Shown here: one piece after another, positions 1 through 11,305 of the stretch | Position numbering within the stretch: position 1 is the first letter of the stretch | How the letters are laid out: every line of letters starts with the position of its first letter | NCBI GenBank assembly: GCA_964020975.1 | Contig: OZ026622.1 | Location: forward strand, 88,993,962-89,057,961 | Direction of reading: 5' to 3' | Source: Hermodice carunculata | Taxonomy: Eukaryota; Annelida; Polychaeta; Eunicida; Amphinomidae | DNA length: 64,000 nucleotides | Notes under the pieces: generated by a model | Told to the model about the DNA's origin: nothing | Databases searched by the model: none | The model's input: only the letters and a program-made list of their open reading frames with translations | Translations under genes and position numbers: made by a program

Positions 1-1230
1 GTAAAGATTTATTCTGTTGCTCATAAAAAGTTGCTCATAAACTCGAATTCGGCTGCCATTTGAGCTGATATTGGGTTTTTGACCAAAATGCTGTGTCAAA
101 AATGTGACAATCCATTATCTTTTTTATATATCTTTACTTTTATTTTCCTTGCCCTTCCAGCTGGGACATGGGAAAGACACAATTTAATCTTGGTGCCCAT
201 ATAATGAGTTTTCACTGTATCTAAGTGTGATTCTGTCCGGCAACAGCTATATACCAGACTTGTTATGACCAACAAGGCAAAGTCCATTTTTGATCCATGT
301 CACACGAGACAGAAATCTTGGCACAAGTTTTTGAATAAAGCATGACGGGATGTCTTTAACTGGTCTGGTATATAGTTAGCGTGTGGTATATATTGTTTAA
401 GTAGCAACAGATGGTGGCTGAGCCATCTTGATTAAGACTGAACACAGCCCTTGTGCATTACATTAGTTGTGGATATTGTTGGTCACATGTTCCCTCTGAC
501 TTTCAGGAACATAACACAACTAATAATAATGCACTTGTAAGGTGTGGCCCTGGTACAACAAAGTTTTGTTAATTGCGCAAAAACATTCTTTTATTCGGTC
601 AACTGCATATGATGGCAGACTGTCTGGATATATCCGAGACTGAAAAATGATAACTCAGATGTGTTCAGTCCATTCAGTCCTGTGAAGATGTCTAATCAAG
701 GTGCCGCATTACTTTGTGGTGTTTACCCATGGTTTGCAGTGATGCTCTATATACAGTGAGTTAAATGAATGAGGACACTGCAATTCAGATACAATACATG
801 GGACAAATGCGGCTAGATTGATATTTAACACCAATTTTTGGTACGTGCTTGTGGAGTATCTGCTTTGGTATGAACATAATGAAGGAGAGATGAAAGAGCA
901 TGACTCACGCTTTGATGAATCTGGAACAGTACCAACTTTTCAGGGTGACATGATTTAAGTCCCAGTGCATGGAAGCCAAAATCACCAAATTATCCATATT
1001 TCACTGTCATTGTAATTTGTCAGTTGTGTTTCAATAATCAGGCCGGAGAAGGGATGGATAACAGAGAAAAGGAAATTTGTTTGTGTCGACTTGTACCGAG
1101 TTTGTCCATGTGGGAAAGCCTACAGAACAAAGTGATCTGTAAGCTTTTTAGTACTTTTGTCTGTTATGCACTGAGAATCATACAGAGTAGATGTTATAGT
1201 CAGTCTGGTTTCAAAAGGGAAGGGTGACAA

Positions 1231-1278
1231 AATATTTTATGATACATTTTTAAAAATATTTTATGATACATTTTTATT
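1231..1278 (+). repeat. 24-bp tandem duplication
   Basis: The 24-bp unit beginning AATATTTTATGATACATTTT occurs twice head to tail, the second copy starting at 1255. The copies are essentially identical, which suggests a recent local slip. No function is apparent. Confidence 0.85.
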
Positions 1279-1329
1279 CAAATTTCTGTACCCACGTTGT
1301 GCAGATTTTTAGCATTAGGCTCATTGGAT

Positions 1330-1403
1330 AAAGCTATGAGCCATACCTGTTAGGTACAGATGTATAAAAAGAAAGCTATGAGCCGTACCTGTAAGGTACA
1401 GAA
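1330..1403 (+). repeat. imperfect 42-bp tandem duplication
   Basis: The segment beginning AAAGCTATGAGCC and ending in GGTACAG occurs at 1330 and again at 1372 with a few substitutions. It is followed by a C-run and A-run (about 1409-1443), which is plain low-complexity sequence. Confidence 0.7.
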
Positions 1404-2362
1404 ACAAAACACCCCCCCCCCCAAAAAAAAACAAAAAAAACAACAGTTTTGTCCACACATATTCACATCCCTCAGATATAAAATAAAAAAAAAATCTGCA
1501 TCACAACATCCGTAAAAGTTATGACTCAACAATTCAATTTTCAGGTCAGGACAATACTTGTGTTTCTAAATCGCCAACTTTCATGCTCATTTATTGTAGC
1601 TTAGGAAGGTAGCACTTTTTTCTTTCATTTGGCCAGCCAGTGTAGATAGATGGGTATCATTATGTTTCTTTCCTCTTTCCACTTGAAGTTTGAGGGAACC
1701 AATTAGTTATATGTTGAGGTCGACATACCAGTGTATGGGTAAAATTGTCGATATTTTGACAGGATGAATTCTGTTAACAGTAAAATCTCAGATGTTCAGG
1801 TCAGAAGTAATCATAATAATATTGTTTTTTTTAAGTTAAATAATGTACATGACTCTAGCATAGACTTTTTTATTCTTTCCATTTGCAGTTTTGATAGTGT
1901 GGTATTGTATAGCATGTATGGTCACTAGATTCACGGGGAATTTGTTATCCTGGCCTTCATCATTTTATAATGTTGTAAGGTTTCATACACTTGCATGGAA
2001 AGGGGGCCTCAGACCCCGAAGCATCACTTAATTGGTATGCCTTTTTTGTTCACATAGATAGGTGGCGTTGGCTTCCATGCACTTGGGTGGGTGGAGGGAT
2101 TTCTGTCATGTCATTTTGAAATAACAGGGCACCAAATTTATTTTCGTTTTTAAGCAAAGGTAACATAACTGTGCTGTTTCATTTGCCCACCTTATCAGAA
2201 ACTTTAAATGTTTGCATTGTGCTTTTTTTAATCATGAATGAAATGTCACATTTCGTGAGTTCTATCTGATGTGGGGATCCGACTCACAACCACAGATTAG
2301 GTTATTCCTATGCTATCGATACATTTCTGGAGGTCTTCCATTATGGCATATTTTTCCAGGAG

Positions 2363-4167
2363 ATGCTTATTCAAGGTGTGCAAATACCCTTCATTTCACA
2401 CCTCAACAAAATCAGCAGACGCTGTAACATTGATAGGTATGTGGGCAGCAGTTTAGGCGAGTGCATATGGGATATACTTGTTGCATTGCAATCTTCAGCC
2501 TTTAGTCCACAGGGAACTATTAATGCCAAGACAGATGCAGCTTTTTATCAACTGAATGTCTCTGTCACGTCACTGTGTGGGTTGCACTTCCGTGGTATTT
2601 CAGTGTGTGTTCAATGTCAGCCGATCAAGCCCATCGCATCTGATATAGAACTGTTGCAGTTTTGTCAATCTGTCAATGAATGTGTTGGAGGGCAGTTAGA
2701 CCATGGAATAGAGCTATAGATGCAGAGACAAGTAACCAGCAGGGCAGTATGTCAACATTGTCATTTTCAGATACAAGTCAATGGTTGTGTACATATGCCA
2801 TGTTTTATACTAGGCTTACATAACGATAAAAATGCATCAGTACCTGCAATCAGGATGAGTGAAGACGTGGTTACATGGTATCCAGTTCACACTTACTGCA
2901 GCGGTTGTCAAGCCTCCTTAACATTTCCTAGCCATAGTAAAATATGGGTCTGGGTTTGCAGTAATGGATAATTTGAAAACAAGCATCAGCTTGTTCCCTA
3001 CTTTTTCTGCTGCTATTTCTGGAAACCAACACAAGTTGGATATGACACTCATTCTGAGCCCAGAGCACAGGGGTGTGTCCATTCTTCTGTATAAAAAGGT
3101 AACTCCAGTGGAAAATATTTTGTTTCCACAATTGATGTCTTACATACCTGTAACCACTACTGCACATCACTTCGAAGGCCCAGTTGTGGATCTCACCCAA
3201 ACTTTACCAACCGTAGGTAGATCATTTGACAACAAACAGTTTGATGTCATCAACAGTTCATCGTACAACAAACAGTCAGACAACTTAAGTGATCCTGTTT
3301 GTGGTGTAGACATCCCAGTTGTTGATTTGTATAACCCTAGTGTGAAACACACAGCTTCATCAAATAGTTTGACAACTCGAAACAGTTGCACAACTGTAGT
3401 TGTGGCAAGCATGGTACCAGTACAGGACCTTGACAGTAAGAAAAGAAACTCTGACAAAGACCGAAGTAAGACTCCATCAACAAAGGATAGCAACAATGGC
3501 CAGACAACATTTCTAATTCTACCCAAAAGTACAATTGAGGACATCCTTGCTGATCAAACAACACCTCACATTCCATTCACAGGTAAAAGAAGAAATGAGG
3601 AAACCAACACTGATCAAACAACACCTCGGATTCGACTCAAAAGTAAAATTGAGGTAAGGAACACTTACCAGACTACACAGATTACCTGCAAAAGAATTCA
3701 GGGCAACACTTTTGCACATACTTCAGAGTTCCTTTTCATGTCCTAAAGAAACTGATTTACGAGATCCACCCAAAAAGAAGAGAATGCAATCGTTTGCTGA
3801 CACTGACAGAGTATCCAAGTGTCAAATCCAGTCCCTGAAAGATCTATTGAAGGACTGTTGTACCAATGTGTTTCACAGAAGGAAAGACAACTTGTTGAAG
3901 GCTCTGGCAGCAATTTCTGTCCAGATTCCACAAAAGCACCTGAAGACAAGTTCGATGGTCATTTTTCAAAGGCAGACCTACAGTTTCTTCTTGAATCAGT
4001 ACCAGCTTCCAAGAAAGCAAGACAAAACTGTGAAAACCTGTCAGAAGAAATGGTCTCTGAAGCTCCAGTTAACAACAGAAGATATTGTCCATATACAAGA
4101 GAATTTTTGGAGCACAAGGACTCCTTGCAGAAATAAGAAAGAAAGTGCCCCAAGTTATGCCCAGTGA
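2363..4167 (+). pseudogene. 5' part of a broken gene of unrecognised family
   Basis: Overlapping and abutting open frames cover this stretch on the plus strand. They include a 118-codon frame, an 83-codon frame with paired cysteines (CQHCHF near 2750 and CSGCQ near 2900) that could bind zinc, and a 260-codon frame rich in Ser, Thr, Asn and Lys with three short imperfect repeats of a DQTTPHI/DQTTPRI type (about 3555-3690). The composition looks like a disordered linker following a Cys-rich module. The frames run in the same direction as the more conserved stretch after 4164, and I infer one ancestral gene. I do not recognise the family and assign no function. Its density of breaks and its position beside other element remains suggest a mobile-element gene. 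Confidence 0.4.
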
Positions 4168-5528
4168 ACGAGAAGAACCAAAGTGAAAAAAGAAGTATTG
4201 GCAGAAGTTCAGATCCATTCTACTGCCACAGCGTGTATCCACTGGTTGGAAAGTTGATATCTTCCATCTCATGGATTTGCTTATGTTTGGCTATTACTGG
4301 CTTTCGGGGAAGAAACACTGGAGAGTATATGGTGATGGCAGGGAGATTGGCAGAGGGTCAAGTTCCTTTTTGGCTAGAAGCATACTGAACAATGAATCAT
4401 TCTTGCAAGGCATGCTCTTTCAAGATCTAAAAGAAATTTATCCACTGACAATTTTTTATGGAAGCGATTCAAAAGGCAATCTTGAGGAAAATCTTGGTTA
4501 CCCTGTTTCCCAATATATACCTATAGCTTCAAAGACCCAGGAGGGGAAGGATAGATTTTACCTTTGTGGAGATAAAATGCTCGTGGAAGCTATGTTGGAT
4601 GGTACATCTACCACACAACCCACAACTATCAGAAGGAAAAAGTGTCACAGGAAAATGGATTAAAAATGGACCTACACATACCAATCGACAGAGAACATCC
4701 AGATGCCATTTTAAGTTCTAGTTCAACTACCCATGTTGTGATGTGCTTGCTTCACAGCTTAGCACGATGTGTGGAGAAGTTCCTCAACTTAGAAATACAA
4801 CAGATTTTGTTCGAGGCTATCAAGGCTGCACAACATGGGAAAGATGCCTCAACCTACAGAGATGAAAAAATCGCCAATTTGGAGGTGAACATCAATAAGC
4901 ATGGTGTTCGGCAGGGTAATTTTAAAATACATTTTGACAAGGAAGGGAATCCCTAGTCAGTGTCAATGAATAAGGACCATGCCCTCACAATCATCAGTCC
5001 ATCACCACCTGGCGACGAACATCTTTATCCTTATGTGTTGTCAAATGTAGTCAGTACCCACACAGTGACATCAAATATTCCACTCCAAGTGAAACAAAAG
5101 CTTCAGCTCAAGGATTCATACACTGAATTTCAACTTGTTTCCAGTATCTGGCGACATTTTTTGGAAATGATCCTCATCCTGAGGAAGGACAGACCCCCAG
5201 AACTTTTAGAGGGGAAACCAGAGGGATCACTACACAGTGTGAATTACAGTTGGGGCTATATCGATGATGACAAGAAAGCTTACATCCACTATGCCCAGTG
5301 CTTTTATCAACTTTACAAACTGCGATACGGGGCAAAACACCTGACCCGTATATGATGAAACTTGTTTACCATGGTAGTGCATTGATGTCTGGCTTACCAT
5401 TTTATGTAAGGAGATTCCAGTCACAAGGAGGAGAACACACCAATTATGTGCACAATTGGTATTATTATCAACATACAACTCCACATGGCGGACGTCAGAA
5501 ACTTGATCCCATTCTGGCCATCAAATAA
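4164..5528 (+). pseudogene. 3' conserved part of the same unrecognised gene
   Basis: Several plus-strand frames follow each other closely and read like one protein. Recognisable blocks are WRVYGDGREIG and LARSILNNESFL (about 4320-4400), PLTIFYGSDSKGNLEEN, then IPIDREHPDAIL, NLEVNINKHGVRQGNF and KMHFDK-like blocks (about 4680-4950), MNKDHALTIISP, YTEFQLVSSIWRHFLEM, YIHYAQCFYQLYKLRYG, and a last block GGEHTNYVHNWYYYQHT followed by PHGGR. The evenly spaced aromatic, His and Gly residues suggest a structured, formerly constrained protein. From general familiarity, such blocks recur in uncharacterised multi-copy proteins of marine invertebrates, but I cannot name the fold. It ends just where the opposite-strand Polinton polymerase remnant begins. 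It is broken by several frame changes. Confidence 0.45.
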
Positions 5529-7263
5529 ATTCTTCCTACAGCCTCCATGATTATGTGGGAGTCATAGCCCTTCAAGTTGTGGATCACGATGAGTATGAAA
5601 TGCTTAGATTGGAATCCTGACATGGTGTTACTTTCTGCTTCAGATTCACAGTTGTGATTATTCATGAGGACCCGATCCATCCGGTTTTTTTCTTCTTTCC
5701 TTTGAAGTAAGCATTGAGGTTACATTGCCTGTGTGTCACTCAACGGAACTTTCCATTCAAATGGTTGTGGTCCCTTACTTTGTCAGCTGGATTCTGTATT
5801 GGTTTTTCACAAAAATAACATGTGTTTTCATGTTCAAACATATATTCGTCTTCTTTGGTCATGATGATGAGCACAACATTGTCGAGTCTGTCAGCAATTC
5901 TGCATATTTCAGATTTCAACTGTTTCAGGAAATTCTCTTCCACATTTTCTCCCCGATACAGTAGGGGCTTTACTGAAGAAAATTCAGGTTATTCCCTGCA
6001 CACTGTATACATGCAAAATCCTGATGGGACAAGAAGATTTTTTCTCACTGTTTGCCAGTCTTGCTTTTCATTTAATGCTTCAATACAACCTTCAAAGTTC
6101 CAATAAATAACAATAGGGACACAAAGTTTGTTTCCAGTATTTCTAAATTTGATAGTGCTGTCAGGCTGAGACATTTAAACTCTCTGTAGGCCAAAGGTTT
6201 GACATGCAAGTTCATGATTAGATAGATTTCACTCATCCTCAAAGGGTGTTTTGCAATAGAAGCAATAATACATCTTCCCATCGTGCTTAGTTTCAGGAGA
6301 TCGCAGTTTTGACATGTTCTTGATCCAAACATTATGACCTCCTTTTAAGAGAAGCAAATTGACATGGTTTTGCTTCTTTTGAGAGGTGACATAAATGAGA
6401 AACAAAGTCTTGCTATCAAGTCCATCCTCATTGACAGGGACAGAAGGCTTAGATCTCTCAAACTTGGCAATGTCTGTAATTTTTACAGGAAATGATATGC
6501 CTGTAAAATCTAGTTCTGATGTGTAACTACTGTACCTGTTCACTAACTCAGTGTGGTCAGAGGTTGGGAGCAAGCATGACAATAGAACCCATTTGAAGCA
6601 TTTCGCATCTTGATTTTTAACATTCACAACTAACTGAGTATTCTCTACCCATTTTGCTGTGGGAACATAAGAGGAAGCTCCACTGGCATGATGTGTTCCC
6701 ACTTTTTTGATCAATTCTAGTACTTCCTCTAGCTGCCAGCCAGATCATTCATGGATGAATTTGTCTAGATTACCAAGCAAGTGGGAAAAAGCCTCTCCTA
6801 CCATTGCATGGGTGTCATGTGCTCTCAGATGTGTCATAGTGGCACTGTGGAAAGCTGGGATTGTTTCCATTTTTCTACCATCTATGGGATTTGTTATGAC
6901 TAACCTCACCCCAAGTATGAAATGGAATTTCTAGGCATTTCTTTCCTGCAGTTGCTCCTGTAGACAAGATACAATTTGCTCTACATGTGCATTTAAAAAT
7001 TCACTCTCACCAAGTCTATCATATTCATTCCTGGGGTAGAACATTACATCTTGCACTGTATTTCCCAATGCTATTCTAAAAGACTTTTTGTTTTTACAAG
7101 TTTTGCATGTATTTTCTTGTTCTGTATCACAAAGTTTAATGGGTAAGGGTCTGTGGCAGTGGATACACTCTTTCCCTAGTTCACCACACTCTTTGCAATA
7201 ACATTCATCATTGGAAATAGTGCAATTGCAAAAACTGCATTTTTTAGAGCTCTGCATTTTCAA
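5495..7263 (-). mobile_element. Polinton (Maverick) DNA polymerase B fossil, N-terminal part
   Basis: On the minus strand this region carries signatures of the protein-primed family B polymerase of Polintons. At the upstream end (about 6.95-7.26 kb) there is a cysteine-rich zinc module with CXXC pairs (CSFCNC, CKECG, CIHCHR, CKTCKNK). Further on is a second zinc-like block, YYCFYCKTPFED. Near 5.75 kb is the HNH-like block RDHNHLNGKFR, and near 5.6 kb the exonuclease-type block HNLKGYDSHIIME. Only the front part of the polymerase is represented; I see no palm motifs, integrase, ATPase, protease or capsid genes nearby and no terminal inverted repeats, so this is an isolated scrap. It is broken at several points and looks old. 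Confidence 0.8.
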
Positions 7264-9289
7264 TCACCCAATCAATCACCTTAAATGTAGTTATATGTGA
7301 TTTTTGATGTCTGAAACAGATGATAATAGTAAACGCACCGTGTCTCTGTTCCAAATGAAGTGAACATATCATTTTTGCCATCTTTATACTACCTGAGTTA
7401 GTCTAACTTGCAAATATATCTTTTGGCAGCTTTTACCAGTAGGTCTACACATAAGAGATTTCAATATTTCTGACTGTATTTTCAAACAGTGAACCATATG
7501 ATATATATACCTATCACACTCTGCTAGTCCCTTCAACCAAGCAAAATATATTTTGGTTATATCAAGCATGAGTCTAGTGTTATCCTGAGATGCTAGATGA
7601 AGCATGACATCATAGTAAAATGTATACAACACATTAACCCTGTTCTCACTTTTGTTAACATCTTTAAACAATTTCCTCTGCACACCTTTCCAAATATGTG
7701 TACAACTGATGATGTAAACCATTAAATTCCACTGTGGGTGTGCTCTACAGAGTACAAGTAGCTGTGGTGATTTTTTGAAAAAAAGCCATGACAATATAAA
7801 ATTTACAAATGGAATCATGATTAAAATTTGGTGCAAATTTCGAGTCACCAGAATTTCTCATTTTCTCTTGAAAACCCTTGTTAGCATTTGTAAAATTTTG
7901 TATGCTTACTAGAATAAAACAACTTTCATCAGCAGTTCCAGTATTTTCTACAGCTTCTTGGATGATTATTTTAGCAACTTTAAACACCTTAATGTAGAAC
8001 ACCAGATTGTGCTGCACTTAAGGTGACAGGATTCAATTCGAAAGAAACCTTAATTCGGAAAATGTTAAGTAAAATATTCTATATCCTCCAATTTTTTGAA
8101 CACGTAGTTGTTTCCTCTGTGACCGATCAAGAAAATTGATTTGAGTGAAGGGTATAAAGGCTGTATTAATAGGGAAAAGAGAGATCTTTCTAGAAAAATC
8201 CCACCAACTAACCACTGGCCACTAGAAATTTCTAGTGAAAGCAAATTGCTAATGAAATAAATACGATAAATAAGATTTAGTTTATTTAAATATTTCGTCT
8301 AGAATATTGGAGAAAAAACGCGGAATCTCTTTTTAACAGAATATTGTACAATAACCTTAGGCTAAAGATGCAGTAAATACAATGAAGAAATGCCTGGTAC
8401 CTTAGTGTCAGGATGCAGGAAATGCAATGATGCAATGGCTGGCACTGCATGTCTGGTTGTCTCCTGATTTGACACATGATGGATGCCAGGTTCTGTCACA
8501 TCCATCACAAAGAGACTCGCCACATTAATTTTTCACCAATAATTTTCCCCATGACTTGTTACATATATTTTCATACGACAAAAAAAATAATAATTGGATG
8601 TGATTTTTACATAGAACATAATTAATTAATAATTTTTTTACTTATTTGTTTGTTTATTTATCTGTCTATGTATTTAGTCTTCGCCATTTTAACAGCATTT
8701 ATTTATTTAAAGAATGTGGGAATAAAACTCAGAAATTTCTGGTATATATTATAATTATCATTATTATTCTTTTTCTTCTTATTTTTGCCATTGCTATTAC
8801 TATTATTTCTATTGTTATCAGTATCATTATATTGGCAATCATTATTATCAACATGATCACAATTACTGTCATGATACTGTATTCATCCGCCCACAATGGT
8901 AGCTGCAAAATTTCAGTTCTACCTTTTTTCTGCCGTTTTTAATCGAAAATGGAGGTTTAAGTAGTTAAAAAGTTTTTCAGTTCCAAAATTATGGGTGGAG
9001 CTTTCGTTTGGTCAACTTCTGAGAGATTTTACGACGTTTGTTTAACAGAAAACTGTGAAAAATACGGTTAGCTGGACACGCCCACACATATCAGAAACGA
9101 CCAGCACAAAAGTTGTTTGTAAACATTGGCACGTGTATACTGTCACAGGAAAGAAAAAACCTGTAACTATTGTCACGAAATTTTACAAACGCATGTCCTG
9201 GTACTCTGACATGACTTTACTTATTTAATGATTCCATTCATTCATAAAGATAAATATGCCGCTTTTCATCGTTTTCTTATTCTTGGGAA
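7264..9289. other. AT-rich interval without a supported gene
   Basis: Minus-strand frames of 154 and 90 codons (7384-7848 and 7745-8017) lie upstream of the polymerase fossil. They could be remnants of the same element or chance, and I recognise no motif in them. From about 8560 to 8890 the sequence is simple ATT/ATC-rich DNA that opens long meaningless frames. No RNA gene was recognised. Confidence 0.5.
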
Positions 9290-9375
9290 ATGTCCAAACT
9301 CGCACAAACATATCTCTTGATTTATTTCAAGCCTGTAAAGATTGAGAGCTTTCTCAAAAAAACGTTACTATCGTC

Positions 9376-11144
9376 GTGCAACGTCTGTCAAATTTTACGG
9401 CAAACAATGATGCCCAGAAAATGCACCCAAAGAACTGCTTTGACAAAAGGAAGCCATATGTGGATATCACAGTCTATCATAAGGCATTTGAGGATAGCGG
9501 TATTTCACCAAAACGTCAATGCCCTGATAAAAGCCAAGACATTCTGAAAAACACTGTGCAGAAAATAAAAGTACGCAGAGAGAATAGAAAATTACAAAAT
9601 GCACTCGTTTCAACAGCACAGAAACTGACAAATAAAGCTAGCGATAGAGCCATTAGCAGATCCCTCCGAGGTAACCGTAAGATGACAAGTAGGATCCGTA
9701 AATATGGTTTAACCCGCATTGCTCATAAAAACGAACTTAGCAATGATAAAAAAGTGGTAAAAGAATTTTTCCAGCTAGACGATATTTCACGTCAGTTACT
9801 GGACAAACGATATGCAACAAAGCATGGGGCAGCACGAGTTATGCAACTTACAATGAAAGGTGCATATAGACTCTTAAAGAAACAACATTCAGGTATCAAA
9901 ATTGGCTTTACCATGTTCACAGTTTGCCGTCCTCCAAACATACGGCTTTTGAATACCATCAGCGATAAAGATGTATGCAAGTGCCCATTTTGCCTCAACG
10001 TCTCGTACAAGGTACAAGGCTTAAACAGAGTTGTGACGACAAGTGGAAAATCACCTGATATGAAAAAACAAGATGCAGGACTTCATTGACAAATTATTGT
10101 GCCAAATACAAGAAGGTGAAATGTTTCATAGACTAGAATGTGTGGCCATGAAGTGACAGTACACGCATTCAGGAGCATTATACAGAATTGGATAGAACTG
10201 ACGTGTGCACTTGGCTACGCTGGGAATGCAAAGAATGTAAAGATGGCAAATGGAGACGAGTCCTGGTGTCAAAACAGTCCACTGTCCAGGAAGCCATTTC
10301 TGAGTTCATAAAGCATGTCGTGGAACCAGTCAAAGGGACAACTTTCCCACACCATTTGTTCACTGCCAACTGGCAATATGCACAATACAGAAACCTTAAG
10401 GAAAATCTCCCAGAGACTTGGGCACTTCTGATTATGGACTTCGGGCAAAATAGAACTGTAACATACCAAGATGAGATATAGGCAGCACATTATACGAAAT
10501 GCCAAATGACCATACACCCAGTCGTGTCATTCTACAAAAACAGCTCTGGAGAAAGAGTCCGGGAATTGCTTATCTATTTAAGTGATTACAATACACATGG
10601 CCACAGCACAGTGGACCACTTCACTAGACTTGCAGTGAAATACTTGAAACAGGTATCTCCTTCCCTTGAGTACTTCGTCATTTATAGTGACAGATGTGCC
10701 AGCCAATATAAAGGCCGGAACACATTTGCTGATCTCACATTCTCTGATCTGCCAATGAAACGCAATTATTATGGAAGTGAGCACGGCAAAGGAGAAGGTG
10801 ACGGTGAAGTTTGATGCATCAACAAGTCTGTGGACTATGCTATCCTTGGTCGACAGGTAATCATTAACAATGCACAGGACCTGTACACCTGGTGCAAGGA
10901 CAGCCCTCTGTGCCTGGACAATCCCACATCAAAGAGGCACTTCTTCTATGTACCCGAAGCTGAAATTGACAGGAAGACAGTTGATGTGGCGCCTCTACCC
11001 GGAACCCGAAAACTTCACCAAGTGATGACAACAGGCCAATACCAGCTGATGGTCAGAAACCTTTCCTGCTTCTATGGTTCGTGCATGAGAAAGGACTTCG
11101 TTCACTGTGATAATATATCGATTGTTGGATCGGATGTGTATTAG
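9376..11144 (+). pseudogene. D/D/D-type transposase-like gene, copy 1, N-terminal and catalytic part
   Basis: A 237-codon frame (9376-10089) holds a basic, probably coiled-coil region (QKIKVRRENRKLQNAL) and a helical domain ending in CKCPFCL. It is followed in another frame by 10188-11144, which is open apart from two stop codons (TAG at 10479-10481, TGA at 10812-10814). This part contains LIMDFGQN (Asp codon 10437), YSDRCASQYKGRNTF (Asp codon 10689) and YYGSEHGKGEGDGE (Asp codon 10800). The same three blocks occur in the same order in the copy at 19.3-23.3 kb (IDFSENYN, FFSDGPSSQYR, SHGKGAQDG), so I infer an RNase H-fold catalytic triad with spacing of about 84 and 37 residues. After the third block, KLHQVMTTGQYQLMVRNLSC matches HQVISLLENRLMVRNVRC of copy 2. 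The Tudor-like tail of the family is missing here but reappears at 16.3-16.8 kb, beyond the Naiad element. Confidence 0.7.
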
Positions 11145-11173
11145 AAGCTGCGCCTAGTCAAGCAAAATGTCTG

Positions 11174-11305
11174 CCTGTTGATGATCAGGCACCACCAAAC
11201 AGCAATGCCTTGCAACCTTGTAGTGTAGTTTTAGAAAGACCTGTTGATGATCAGGCACCACCAAACAGCAATGCCTTGCAACCTTGTAGTGTAGTTTTAG
11301 AAAGA
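11174..11305 (+). repeat. 66-bp in-frame tandem repeat, two copies
   Basis: A 66-bp unit beginning CCTGTTGATGATCAGGCACC occurs at 11174-11239 and 11240-11305 without visible differences. It adds 22 residues (PVDDQAPPNSNALQPCSVVL plus ER) per copy to the open frame that continues into the Naiad protein. It lies at the join between the copy-1 transposase-like gene and the retroelement, so it could belong to either. Confidence 0.9.

Larger units (their letters stand above)
1..2340. other. AT-rich non-coding stretch
   Basis: I see no convincing coding region here. The longest open frames are 60-70 codons, have biased low-complexity composition, and show no recognisable motif. Apart from two short tandem duplications and a C/A homopolymer tract listed separately, I see no structured feature. 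Confidence 0.6.

Noticed and set aside
7384-8017. Minus-strand frames upstream of the Polinton polymerase as further Polinton genes
   Set aside because: No capsid, protease, ATPase or integrase motif was visible; left as unassigned.
8646-8942. 98-codon plus-strand frame predicted to be very hydrophobic
   Set aside because: It is made of ATT/ATC/ATA simple sequence; an apparent membrane protein is an artefact of composition.
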